DNA of 64,000 bases from JAILEN01 sp036723975 (lineage in GTDB: Bacteria; Bacillota; Clostridia; Lachnospirales; Lachnospiraceae), in the NCBI GenBank assembly GCA_036723975.1, contig DAIMGJ010000004.1, positions 62,001 through 126,000 of the forward strand, in the 5' to 3' direction. The notes under the pieces are model-generated. The model worked only from the letters and a program-made list of their open reading frames with translations. It was not told the DNA's origin and did not search any database. Below are positions 42,733 through 51,233 of this stretch, piece by piece; the first letter of the stretch is position 1, and every line of letters starts with the position of its first letter. The position numbers were made by a program, and so were the translations under genes.

Positions 42733-42840
42733 AAAAGTCGATTTGTAAATTCGCACTTCGTGCTTATTAACCGCATCGACATGGCTACGACTAAGCTCAA
42801 GCATCGCATTCTGCTCGCTTTCGCTAAGTTCTCTGCCGAA

Positions 42841-42928
42841 CGGAGAAGGAGGGATTTGAACCCTCGCGCCGGTTACCCGACCTATACCCTTAGCAGGGGC
42901 ACCTCTTCGGCCTCTTGAGTACTTCTCC
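42841..42928 (-). tRNA. tRNA-Ser (anticodon GCU)
   Basis: Acceptor arms GGAGAAG/CTTCTCC, anticodon loop CTGCTAA giving GCU, and the long variable arm typical of tRNA-Ser, 88 bases in all with discriminator G. CCA is not encoded. It is the first RNA of a two-tRNA operon with tRNA-Cys about 108 bases downstream. Confidence 0.95.
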
Positions 42929-43016
42929 ATAAAGCCTAAAAAGTTCCTGTCAATTGTACCGGTCACGCCCCGGAACAGTCGCTTTTTATCACTATGCGCT
43001 TTACAACGCAAGTCAT

Positions 43017-43045
43017 ATTGTACTAAATGCTTTATTTTTTGTCAA
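43017..43045 (-). promoter_or_regulatory. Promoter of the tRNA-Ser-tRNA-Cys operon
   Basis: TTGACA (43045-43040), 17 bases and TACAAT (43022-43017), eleven of twelve consensus positions. The leader before tRNA-Ser is about 80 bases. Confidence 0.85.
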
Positions 43046-43094
43046 CGGAAAAAGCGGATAAATTTATGTTTTTTTACCTTTGAGACGGTCTTTG

Positions 43095-43643
43095 TTATTT
43101 TCGATATTCTTCCACTGCGGACTCATAGAGATTCTCGCCATGACAATCGGCAACCACAACAACAGGGAAATCCTCCACATAGATTTTTCTTATGGCTTCC
43201 GCTCCTAAATCTTCATAGCATACAATTTCGGAACTTTTGATGCGTTCAGATAGCAATGCGCCGGCGCCGCCGATGGCAGCAAAATATGTGGCTTTATTTC
43301 GTACAATGGCATCCAATACGGCCTTCGTTCGTTTGCCTTTTCCAACCATAGCCTTTAAGCCGAGATTCAAGAAAGTAGGAGCGTATTTATCCATACGACT
43401 TGCGGTGGTAGGACCTGCGGAACCTATTGGACGTCCTTCTCTGGCGGGTGAGGGACCCATATAATAAATGGTTGCACCATCCAGCTCGATGGGAAGCGCT
43501 TCGCCTTTATCAATAAGTTCCATCAATCGTTTATGAGCCGCATCTCGCGCCACGTACATCTCTCCTGTGAGATAGCAAAAATCTCCGATGTGTAATTCAT
43601 CAGAAATCTCTTTTGTTATAGGCAAATTTATCTTTTTTTCCAT
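43095..43643 (-). CDS. Class I fumarate hydratase, beta subunit (C-terminal domain)
   Basis: A 182-residue subunit of an iron-sulfur hydro-lyase that interconverts fumarate and malate. The family core shows GPSPAREGRPIGSAGPTTASRMD and KRTKAVLDAIVRNKATYFAAIGG, split below the 20-residue mark here as GPSPAREGRPIGSAG and MVGKGKRTKAVLDAI. It corresponds to the C-terminal part of one-chain fumarases and follows the alpha gene after 22 bases. L(+)-tartrate dehydratase is a possible alternative, so no symbol is given. Confidence 0.88.
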   Translation of the reverse strand: MEKKINLPITKEISDELHIGDFCYLTGEMYVARDAAHKRLMELIDKGEALPIELDGATIYYMGPSPAREGRPIGSAGPTTASRMDKYAPTFLNLGLKAMVGKGKRTKAVLDAIVRNKATYFAAIGGAGALLSERIKSSEIVCYEDLGAEAIRKIYVEDFPVVVVADCHGENLYESAVEEYRK

Positions 43644-43665
43644 GATTCTCCTTTTAAATAATCAT

Positions 43666-44514
43666 TTATAATGTAACCGTTATATGTCGGTTTACATGGC
43701 AGCAGATGTTGACTGCTACGGGAAGTCCCGCAATGTGAGTCGGGTAGGTGCGGACGTTTACCGCCAATGCGGTGGTGGTGCCTCCTAAACCGGCAGGACC
43801 TATACCTGTGGAATTAATCTTATCGAGCATTTCATGTTCTAAATCTAAAACCCACTTCGGTTTATCAGCATCGGGTGCCCCGACTTTATCCGTCAGTGCC
43901 TGCTTTGCCAAAAGTGCACACTTCTCAAAGGTTCCTCCAATGCCGACTCCCACAATCATGGGAGGGCAGGCATTCGGACCGGCGTCAGTAACAGCCTTAA
44001 GAATGGCTTCCTTTACTCCGTCGATGCCCTGTGCCGGTTTCAACATAAAGATTTGGGACATGTTTTCACTACCAAAGCCTTTCGGCGCGAGAGTAATCTT
44101 TACTTTATCTCCCGGAACAATGGAATAATGGATGACGGCAGGTGTATTATCTTTTGTATTTTCTCGAAGAATCGGATCTCCAACAACGGATTTTCTTAAA
44201 TAACCATCCGTGTAGCCGCGGCGAACTCCCTCGTTTACAGCATCTTCAATGCTACCCCCAAAAAAATGGACATCCTGTCCGATTTCCAAAAAAATGACAG
44301 CCATACCGGTGTCCTGACAAATAGGAATCATTTTTTCTTTTGCAATCGATAGGTTCTTTTCTAACTGATCTAAGACTTTTTGTCCAATTGGAGAGGCCTC
44401 GGTATGCTTTGCCTTATCCAATGCGCTTTTCATATCATCGGACAAATCGTGGTTGATGTCGATGCACATTTCGGCGATGGTTTCAGTAAGCTTTTGTACG
44501 TTTAATTCTTTCAT
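43666..44514 (-). CDS. Class I fumarate hydratase, alpha subunit (N-terminal domain)
   Basis: A 282-residue subunit carrying the Fe-S site. Cysteines appear in PICQDTGMAVIF, in NACPPMIVGVGIGG and in the region around FEKCALLAKQAL. The ATG at 44514 (MKELNVQKLTETIAEM) has AGGA upstream; the longer reading into the AraC gene is not supported. In anaerobes this oxygen-labile enzyme joins the reductive or oxidative arm of a partial TCA cycle. Confidence 0.9.
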   Translation of the reverse strand: MKELNVQKLTETIAEMCIDINHDLSDDMKSALDKAKHTEASPIGQKVLDQLEKNLSIAKEKMIPICQDTGMAVIFLEIGQDVHFFGGSIEDAVNEGVRRGYTDGYLRKSVVGDPILRENTKDNTPAVIHYSIVPGDKVKITLAPKGFGSENMSQIFMLKPAQGIDGVKEAILKAVTDAGPNACPPMIVGVGIGGTFEKCALLAKQALTDKVGAPDADKPKWVLDLEHEMLDKINSTGIGPAGLGGTTTALAVNVRTYPTHIAGLPVAVNICCHVNRHITVTL

Positions 44515-44557
44515 TTTCTCATCCTGTATATTATGTTTTATTGGAACAAACAGTAGT

Positions 44558-45427
44558 TTACGCTTTTGAAGGGCTGATACCGTACTCTTTCTTATACGCA
44601 CGGTAGAAAACGGAGTAATCGGAAAAACCGCATTTAAACGCGGCTTCTTTTGGTGAATCGCCGTTTTGCATGTACTGTCGAGCTGTCAAAAGTCGTTTTT
44701 TCTGAATGTACTGATGAACGGAAAATCCCATGGCTTCCTTAAAGGTGCGAAGAAGATGCTGTTTGGAAATAAAGCATTCCTTTGATAACACATCCAAAGA
44801 AAGATTTTCACTTAGGTGGAGGTTAATGTAGTCTACACAATTTGCTATTTGGACAGACATTCTTCTGTGTTCCTGAACAGAAGGAATCTGCGACGTCAAA
44901 CTGTGGAAATTACATAACAGCCAGGTTAAAAGTGTATTGGCAATCAATGGTGAATAGATGGTATTGGTATTCATGGTGTTTGCCAACTCGTCTAAAAAGA
45001 ATAAAAGCATTTTTTGCCGTTCTTCTGCGATATGATAAATACGATTCGTAGTATCTGAATGGGATTGTTTGAAACAGGATAAAAATGAAATCTCCGGAGT
45101 AGAAAGACCGGAAAGTTTTTTCCCGTCAATCCATAATACAATACGCTCGTAGATACCGCTGTGATTGGAAAACAGCGGCTGATGAAGTTCCAAGGGAGAC
45201 ATTAAAATCAAATCTCCGGGCTGAAGATGATAGGTTTTGTTTTCCACAAGATAGTCAACGTTGCCGGAGATAAAATAATAAATCTCGTAAAAGTCATGAT
45301 GGTGCAATTGTATGGGTTGTTCATTTTTTGCAGGATGATAATTGTTTAAGTCATCCCGTCTGTGATGGATTTCAAACTCCGGATGCACCATTTCGGAATT
45401 GAATAACCCGCTTTCAATAATAGCCAA
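44558..45427 (-). CDS. AraC family transcriptional regulator, next to glucuronate operon
   Basis: A 289-residue regulator with an N-terminal cupin (HHHDFYEIYYFISGNVDYLV, then LQPGDLILMSPLELHQP) and a C-terminal double helix-turn-helix (SKECFISKQHLLRTFKEAMG, then AAFKCGFSDYSVFYRAYKKE). The start is a TTG at 45427 with GCGAGG seven bases upstream; the first ATG, twelve codons later, has no ribosome binding site. It is divergent from uxuA, so it likely controls glucuronate use. The 156-bp gap holds two ATTGTAA repeats 23 bp apart (from 45511) that may be its operator. Confidence 0.88.
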   Translation of the reverse strand: MAIIESGLFNSEMVHPEFEIHHRRDDLNNYHPAKNEQPIQLHHHDFYEIYYFISGNVDYLVENKTYHLQPGDLILMSPLELHQPLFSNHSGIYERIVLWIDGKKLSGLSTPEISFLSCFKQSHSDTTNRIYHIAEERQKMLLFFLDELANTMNTNTIYSPLIANTLLTWLLCNFHSLTSQIPSVQEHRRMSVQIANCVDYINLHLSENLSLDVLSKECFISKQHLLRTFKEAMGFSVHQYIQKKRLLTARQYMQNGDSPKEAAFKCGFSDYSVFYRAYKKEYGISPSKA

Positions 45428-45583
45428 TAGGATACCTCGCTATTCCGTAATTATATTTTTGATACTATCATAGGATAACACGATACATTCACATTTGCAA
45501 AGAAATTGTAAACATACGCAATATATTATTGTAAAAAAATAGTGTAAGATACATACAAAGTAATCTATAGGTAGGAGGAAATC

Positions 45584-46633
45584 ATGAAATTATCGTTTCG
45601 TTGGTACGGACCGGATGACCCGGTTACTTTACAGAATATACGCCAGATTCCGGGGATGCATTCCATTGTAACGGCAGTATACGATGTGCCTGTGGGAGAG
45701 GTGTGGCCAAGAGAGTCCATCGCCGAATTGAAAAAAAAGACCGAGGATGCGGGATTGCATTTTGAAGTGATTGAAAGTATTCCGGTGCATGAGGACATCA
45801 AACTCGGAAAAGCGACGAGAGAAAAGTATATAGAAAACTATTGCGAAAACATTCGTCGCGTGGCAGAAGCAGGAGTAAAGTGCATTTGCTATAACTTTAT
45901 GCCGGTATTTGATTGGACAAGAACTCAGTTGGATCATGAATTGCCGGATGGCTCTACTTCTTTGGTGTATTACCAGTCTCAGGTAGACAAAGTGAATCCG
46001 TTAAACGGCGACAGCGATTTGACACTTCCGGGCTGGGACGCCAGCTATACGCGAGAAGAGCTGGCCGCAGTTGTCGCAGAATATAATCAGATGACGGAAG
46101 AAGACCTTTGGGAGAATTTGCGTTACTTCATAGAACGTGTGATTCCGGTGGCAAAGGAATGCGATGTTTATATGGCGATTCATGAGGATGATCCATGCTG
46201 GAGTATTTTTGGTTTGCCTCGCATTATCGTGGATGAAAAAAGCATTGATCGATTCCTTGGTCTTTATGATGATGTGCATCACGGAATCACTCTTTGTACC
46301 GGTTCATTGGGATGCTCCGCAAAAAATGATGTAGTAAAAATGGCGTACAAATATGCCAAGATGGGTCGCATTCACTTTGCGCATTTAAGGAATGTGGCGT
46401 TGGTGGAAGATGGTTTTGAAGAGCGTGCGCATTTATCAAGTTGTGGATCCCTGGACATGTATGCGATTGCAAAGGCTCTCCATGACGGCGGATTTACAGG
46501 ATATGTAAGACCGGATCACGGCCGTATGATTTGGGGAGAAAAAGGTCGCGCCGGATATGGACTTTTTGACAGAGCCTTAGGTGCAACCTATATCAACGGC
46601 TTGTTTGAAGCAATTGAAAAAACAGAGAAATAA
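45584..46633 (+). CDS. uxuA: Mannonate dehydratase
   Basis: A 349-residue enzyme converting D-mannonate to 2-keto-3-deoxygluconate. The UxuA N-terminus MKLSFRWYGPDDPVTLQNIR and internal KCICYNFMPVFDWTRTQLDH, MAIHEDDPCWSIFGLPRI, GSLGCSAKNDV and YVRPDHGRMIWGE are family features, including His and Cys metal ligands. GGAGG precedes the ATG. It heads the uronate operon. Confidence 0.97.
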   Translation: MKLSFRWYGPDDPVTLQNIRQIPGMHSIVTAVYDVPVGEVWPRESIAELKKKTEDAGLHFEVIESIPVHEDIKLGKATREKYIENYCENIRRVAEAGVKCICYNFMPVFDWTRTQLDHELPDGSTSLVYYQSQVDKVNPLNGDSDLTLPGWDASYTREELAAVVAEYNQMTEEDLWENLRYFIERVIPVAKECDVYMAIHEDDPCWSIFGLPRIIVDEKSIDRFLGLYDDVHHGITLCTGSLGCSAKNDVVKMAYKYAKMGRIHFAHLRNVALVEDGFEERAHLSSCGSLDMYAIAKALHDGGFTGYVRPDHGRMIWGEKGRAGYGLFDRALGATYINGLFEAIEKTEK

Positions 46634-46645
46634 AGAGGTAACAGA

Positions 46646-47494
46646 ATGAAGGATTACAGTTTGGATATCAAAGGAAAAGTAGCGGTAGTGACCGGAGCAG
46701 GCGGTGTGCTTTGTTCCATGTTTGCCGAAACGCTGGCAGAGCAGGGCGCAAAGGTGGCACTTTTGGATTTAAACCTTGAGGCTGCGGAAGGCTTTGCAGC
46801 AGCTATTCGTGAAAAGGGTTTTGAAGCGAAGGCTTATCAGGCAAATGTTTTGGAAAAGGAAAGCTTAAAGGCTTGTCACGAGGCGATCTTAAAGGACTTT
46901 GGTCCTTGCGATATTTTGATTAACGGAGCCGGAGGCAACAACGCAAGAGCCAACACCACAAACGAATACTATCAGTTAGGGGATGAGGAAAAAGACGATT
47001 TGGTTTCTTTCTTCGACTTGGATGATGTCGGCGTACAGTTTGTATTCAATTTAAACTTTATCGGAACATTGCTCCCGACACAGGTGTTTGCAAAGGATAT
47101 GGTTGGAAAGAGGGGTTGCAGCGTAATCAATATATCTTCCATGAACGCTTTTACGCCTCTAACAAAGATACCGGCGTATTCCGGAGCAAAGGCTGCGGTT
47201 TCCAACTTTACCCAGTGGTTAGCGGTTCATTTTTCCAAGGTGGGCATCCGTGTAAATGCTATTGCACCGGGATTTTTTGTAACCAAGCAAAACAAGGATT
47301 TACTGTTTGATGAGAAGGGAAATCCGACACCGAGAACAGAAAAAATCCTGGCAGCGACACCGATGGGACGTTTCGGAGAAGCAGAGGAATTAAACGGAAC
47401 CCTTTTGTATTTGTTGAATGAAAAAATGGCCGGCTTTGTGACCGGAGTGGTAATTCCGATTGATGGTGGTTTTTCAGCATATTCTGGAGTGTAA
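46646..47494 (+). CDS. SDR-type fructuronate reductase (D-mannonate oxidoreductase)
   Basis: A 282-residue short-chain dehydrogenase. It has the NAD(P) motif VTGAGGVLCSMFAE, the NGAGG strand, a Ser catalytic region INISSMNAF, and YSGAKAAV with the active Tyr and Lys; the C-terminal region ends DGGFSAYSGV. Its place between uxuA and uxaC points to reduction of fructuronate to mannonate. It belongs to the SDR type seen in Bacillus (YjmF) and not the long-chain UxuB of E. coli. Confidence 0.9.
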   Translation: MKDYSLDIKGKVAVVTGAGGVLCSMFAETLAEQGAKVALLDLNLEAAEGFAAAIREKGFEAKAYQANVLEKESLKACHEAILKDFGPCDILINGAGGNNARANTTNEYYQLGDEEKDDLVSFFDLDDVGVQFVFNLNFIGTLLPTQVFAKDMVGKRGCSVINISSMNAFTPLTKIPAYSGAKAAVSNFTQWLAVHFSKVGIRVNAIAPGFFVTKQNKDLLFDEKGNPTPRTEKILAATPMGRFGEAEELNGTLLYLLNEKMAGFVTGVVIPIDGGFSAYSGV

Positions 47495-47497
47495 GAT

Positions 47498-48895
47498 ATG
47501 AAAGCTTTTTTAGATGAGGATTTTCTTTTGCAAAATGATACGGCAAAAATGCTGTATCACAACTATGCTGAAAAGATGCCGATTATTGACTACCATAATC
47601 ATCTTTCTGTGAAAGAGATTTATGAGGATAACACCTACGATAGCATTGCACAGGTATGGCTGGGGGGCGACCACTATAAGTGGAGAGCCATGCGAAGCGC
47701 CGGCGTTTCCGAAAAGTATATTACAGGAGACGGAAGGGATGAAGAGAAATTCAATGCCTGGGCAGCCACGGTGCCTCAACTTTTTGGAAATCCGCTTTAT
47801 CATTGGACTGCTTTGGAGTTAAAGCGTTATTTTGGTATTGATGCTCCACTTTGCGGAGAAAATGCAAAAGAAATCTATGATAAGTGTAATGAAAAACTGA
47901 AACAAAGAGATTTTTCCGTCCGCAATCTTATCGTAAAAATGAAGGTAAACGAACTTTGTACCACGGACGATCCAGCGGATACCTTGGAATATCATAAAAA
48001 GTTAAAAGAAGAAGAGAAGCGATTTACTGTTCGTCCAACGTTTCGTCCGGAAAAGGCGATGGCCATTGGAAAGGACGGGTATAAAGAGTATTTGGACAAG
48101 CTTTCCGAGGCAGCGGAGGTTGAGATTTGTGATTTTGACAGCCTGCTTTTGGCGCTTACCAAACGACTGGATTATTTCTGCGAGGTTGGATGTCGGATTA
48201 CAGACCACAGTTTAGAGGGCGGTATCTATCGTTATTCTTCAAAAGAAGAGGCAAATGCGATTTTGAAAAAACGTCTTTCAGACGGAGAACTGTCTACTGA
48301 GGAAGAAATTAAATTTAAAGGATATTTGCTGGCGACATTGGCAAAGGAGTATCATAAAAGAAATCTGGTGATGCAGTTGCACATCGGAGCGATGAGAAAT
48401 AATTCTGCTCGTATGTATGAGGCTTTGGGCGTGGACGCCGGCTTTGATTCCCAGGATGATTTTTCTTATGCTCGGGAGCTTTCTGCACTTTTAAACGAAG
48501 CGGACAAAGAAAGTGCATTGCCAAAAACGGTTCTTTATTGCTTGAATCCGAAGGACACACAGATGTTGGCATCAATGATCGGAAATTTCCAGGATGGAAG
48601 CCATCCGGGGAAACTGCAACTTGGACCTGCATGGTGGTTTTTGGATCATAAATCCGGTATGGAGGCACAGATGCAGGCACTTATGGAGTACGGTGTATTT
48701 GGGACATTTATTGGAATGCTGACGGATTCTCGCAGCTTTTTGTCGTTCTCTCGTCACGAGTACTTTCGCCGTATTCTTTGCAATATGATGGGTGAACGCG
48801 TTGAAGCCGGCGAGTACCCGTATGACGAAGCGTTTTTGGGAAAGATGGTTGAAAACATTTGTTATAACAATATAAAGCAGTATTTGGATGAATGA
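47498..48895 (+). CDS. uxaC: Glucuronate isomerase
   Basis: A 465-residue isomerase that turns glucuronate into fructuronate, or galacturonate into tagaturonate. It begins near FLLQNDTAKMLYHNYAEKMP, followed by IIDYHNHLS with metal-binding His residues, and includes QLHIGAMRNNSARMYEALG and LTDSRSFLSFSRHEYFRRIL. The last four codons and the stop lie inside the left arm of a palindromic element, so its C-terminal residues YLDE are encoded by repeat sequence. The start overlaps no other gene and follows the SDR stop by three bases. Confidence 0.97.
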   Translation: MKAFLDEDFLLQNDTAKMLYHNYAEKMPIIDYHNHLSVKEIYEDNTYDSIAQVWLGGDHYKWRAMRSAGVSEKYITGDGRDEEKFNAWAATVPQLFGNPLYHWTALELKRYFGIDAPLCGENAKEIYDKCNEKLKQRDFSVRNLIVKMKVNELCTTDDPADTLEYHKKLKEEEKRFTVRPTFRPEKAMAIGKDGYKEYLDKLSEAAEVEICDFDSLLLALTKRLDYFCEVGCRITDHSLEGGIYRYSSKEEANAILKKRLSDGELSTEEEIKFKGYLLATLAKEYHKRNLVMQLHIGAMRNNSARMYEALGVDAGFDSQDDFSYARELSALLNEADKESALPKTVLYCLNPKDTQMLASMIGNFQDGSHPGKLQLGPAWWFLDHKSGMEAQMQALMEYGVFGTFIGMLTDSRSFLSFSRHEYFRRILCNMMGERVEAGEYPYDEAFLGKMVENICYNNIKQYLDE

Positions 48896-49048
48896 GATAT
48901 TTCCGAATAGTCACCGCGGAGCATTCCGAATACACTGTGTATGTCTGTTGTCCTGCACCGTTTACGAGTGCAGGACATTACAGACATTCACCGGGATGAG
49001 GTAGAGCGGAGACGGTGCCGAGGAAATATCTGCATTCAGTCCAAATAC
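48880..49048 (+). repeat. Palindromic element family 1, copy B (169 bp)
   Basis: The arms GTATTTGG and CCAAATAC (48880-48887 with 49041-49048) begin a stem that continues through ATATTTCC/GGAAATAT. The inner part has TGTCTGT/ACAGACA and a GTCCTGCAC/GTGCAGGAC hairpin (about 48953-48978). It lies between uxaC and eda in the operon and is expected to be transcribed. The left arm includes the uxaC stop codon. Confidence 0.88.
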
Positions 49049-49076
49049 GGTTAGTTATTATTTATAAGGAGAAATC

Positions 49077-49712
49077 ATGGACATATTTGATAAACTTGGA
49101 GTAATCGGCATTGTGCCGGTTATTGCGCTGGATGACGCGAAGGACGCTATCCCTTTAGGAGAGGCACTGCAAAGAGGTGGTTTGCCGTGTGCGGAGATTA
49201 CCTTTCGAACGGCAGCAGCGGAGGAAGCAATTCGATTGATGACAAAGGCCTTTCCTGATATGATGATAGGAGCCGGAACCGTTCTTACTACAGAACAGGT
49301 GGATCGAGCAGTGGCTGCAGGAGCACAGTTTATTGTTGCTCCGGGATGTAATCCAAGAATTGTGCGTTATTGCGTAGAGAGAAATATTCCGATGGCGCCG
49401 GGAGTTGCAACCGCTTCTGAGATTGAACAGGCGTTGGAATGCGGCGTAAAGAAGATGAAGTTTTTCCCTGCAGAAGCAAACGGGGGTCTTCCCATGATAA
49501 AGGCGCTGGCAGCTCCTTACGTGGGTGTGACCTTTATGCCAACCGGCGGATTAAATAAGGATAACGTAAAAGAGTATTTAAGTTACGATCGCATTTTTGC
49601 CTGCGGAGGAACTTGGATGGTGAAAAAGAATTTGATTTCCGAAGGCAGATTTGATGAGATAGAACAGATGGCAAAGGAAGCCGCTGAAATTGTAAAACAA
49701 ATAAGAGGATAA
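49077..49712 (+). CDS. eda: 2-dehydro-3-deoxyphosphogluconate aldolase
   Basis: A 211-residue KDPG aldolase producing pyruvate and glyceraldehyde-3-phosphate. The core has CAEITFRTAAAEEAI with the active Glu, GAGTVLTTEQV, IVAPGCNPRIV, and the Schiff-base Lys in KKMKFFPAEANGG. AAGGAG precedes the ATG. It follows the palindromic element and precedes kdgK. Confidence 0.96.
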   Translation: MDIFDKLGVIGIVPVIALDDAKDAIPLGEALQRGGLPCAEITFRTAAAEEAIRLMTKAFPDMMIGAGTVLTTEQVDRAVAAGAQFIVAPGCNPRIVRYCVERNIPMAPGVATASEIEQALECGVKKMKFFPAEANGGLPMIKALAAPYVGVTFMPTGGLNKDNVKEYLSYDRIFACGGTWMVKKNLISEGRFDEIEQMAKEAAEIVKQIRG

Positions 49713-49715
49713 ACC

Positions 49716-50813
49716 ATGGATTTGAAGTTAAAGGACAAAAAAGACTGTAAATATGATGCCGTATCTTTGGGCGAAGTAATGCTTCGTTTGGATCCGGGGG
49801 AAGGACGTATTAAAACAGCCCGTTCCTTTCAGGTATGGGAAGGTGGCGGAGAATACAATGTAATCCGTGGCTTGAAACGTTGCTTTGGAATGAACACCGC
49901 TGTGTTAACTGCGTTTGCAGACAATGAGGTTGGAAAACTGATGGAGGATTTGATTCTTCAGGGTGGCGTGGATACGTCTTTGATTTACTGGAAAAAGACG
50001 GACGGAATCGGCAGAGTATGCAGAAACGGCTTGAACTTTACGGAGAGAGGTTTTGGTATTCGTGGTGCAAAGGGTTGTTCCGATCGCGCGAATACAGCGA
50101 TTTCTCAGGCTACCCCAAAGGACTTTGACTTTGATTATATTTTTGGAGAATTGGGGGTTCGCTGGTTGCATACCGGAGGTATTTATGCGGCGTTGTCCGA
50201 GCAGTCAAGCGAAACAGTGATAGAAGCCATTAAGACGGCAAAGAAGTATGGAACGGTTGTTTCTTACGATTTAAACTATCGTCCTTCCATGTGGTCAGCT
50301 ATCGGCGGCCAGGCAAAAGCACAGGAAGTTAATAAAGAAATTGCCAAGTATGTGGATGTGATGATAGGAAATGAGGAAGATTTCACAGCATGCCTGGGAT
50401 TCGAGATTGAAGGAAATGATGAAGGCTTAAAGGAGTTAAACATTGACGGTTATAAGAAGATGATCGGCGAGGCCGCAAAGGTTTATCCGAATTTTAAAGC
50501 CGTTGCCACTACTCTTCGTACCGTAAAAACCGCTACGGTAAACGACTGGTCCGCACTTTGCTGGGCTGACGGAGAAATCTACAAGGGCATGGAGTTTGAA
50601 AACCTTGAAATTTTAGATCGTGTTGGCGGTGGTGATTCTTTTGCGTCCGGATTTGTTTACGGTCTTATGACAACCGGGGATGCAAAGGAAGCACTGAATT
50701 ACGGAATTTGCCACGGCGCCCTTGCAATGACCACACCGGGAGATACTACTATGGCATCCTGTGATGAGGTGGAATCCCTTATGGGTGGAAAAGGAGCAAG
50801 AGTGCAGCGATAA
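49716..50813 (+). CDS. kdgK: 2-keto-3-deoxygluconate kinase (PfkB family)
   Basis: A 365-residue ribokinase-family enzyme. It has the N-terminal SLGEVMLRLDPGEGRIKTA, an ECK-like GGGEYNVIRGL substrate loop, and the anion-hole motif DRVGGGDSFASGFVYG with the catalytic Asp. It phosphorylates KDG to KDPG, the substrate of the neighbouring Eda. It follows eda by three bases, completing the pathway from glucuronate. Confidence 0.93.
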   Translation: MDLKLKDKKDCKYDAVSLGEVMLRLDPGEGRIKTARSFQVWEGGGEYNVIRGLKRCFGMNTAVLTAFADNEVGKLMEDLILQGGVDTSLIYWKKTDGIGRVCRNGLNFTERGFGIRGAKGCSDRANTAISQATPKDFDFDYIFGELGVRWLHTGGIYAALSEQSSETVIEAIKTAKKYGTVVSYDLNYRPSMWSAIGGQAKAQEVNKEIAKYVDVMIGNEEDFTACLGFEIEGNDEGLKELNIDGYKKMIGEAAKVYPNFKAVATTLRTVKTATVNDWSALCWADGEIYKGMEFENLEILDRVGGGDSFASGFVYGLMTTGDAKEALNYGICHGALAMTTPGDTTMASCDEVESLMGGKGARVQR

Positions 50814-50876
50814 TTTATGCACCGGTTTGACATCAAAAGTCGGACAAAGCACTGGAAATGTGAAAAACAGGATAAA

Positions 50877-50906
50877 AAAAGTCCACCTCTTATGAGATGG
50901 ACTTTT
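50877..50906. terminator. Bidirectional terminator after kdgK
   Basis: AAAAGTCCA pairs with TGGACTTTT, with an inner CTC/GAG pair after one mismatch and a TTAT loop. It sits between convergent kdgK and the small zinc-ribbon gene. Confidence 0.8.
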
Positions 50907-50912
50907 CATATG

Positions 50913-51113
50913 TTAAGAATTATTTTGCGCCTGTGCATGAACGTAATTGGCATATGCAACACGCTGCGGATCCCAACCATGCAGATAGCAGGTATTGGAG
51001 CAAAAGATGGGGCGAGTGATATCCGCTGCCAGCATTTCATCATATTCGTATTGAGCCAGTGTAAATTCCCGTCCACAGGACTGACAATGTAATGTAATTT
51101 CCGGATGTACCAT
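50913..51113 (-). CDS. Small zinc-ribbon-like protein, 66 residues
   Basis: A 66-residue protein beginning MVHPEITLHCQSCGREFTL and later FCSNTCYLHGW. The CxxC and CxxxC pairs suggest a zinc site of treble-clef or ribbon type. The remaining 20 residues are polar. Not assigned to a named family. It stands alone on the minus strand between kdgK and tyrS, with a T/C-poor upstream that includes AAGGGGG before the start. Confidence 0.75.
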   Translation of the reverse strand: MVHPEITLHCQSCGREFTLAQYEYDEMLAADITRPIFCSNTCYLHGWDPQRVAYANYVHAQAQNNS

Positions 51114-51233
51114 GACAGCATTCCCCCTTTTTGTTTCTTAAAGAAAGTATATCACAATCGAATAAAATGTGCTAATATATTATGGCGTGTATGTAAATGA
51201 CGTGAATTATTATGATAATGATAGGAGAAACCA

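Noticed and set aside
44515..44601. N-terminal extension of the fumarase alpha subunit
   Set aside because: The extra residues overlap the AraC gene in another frame and do not fit the family; the ATG at 44514 has a ribosome binding site.
51114..51233. T-box riboswitch before tyrS
   Set aside because: The gap is only 120 bp and lacks the T-box sequence and a terminator.
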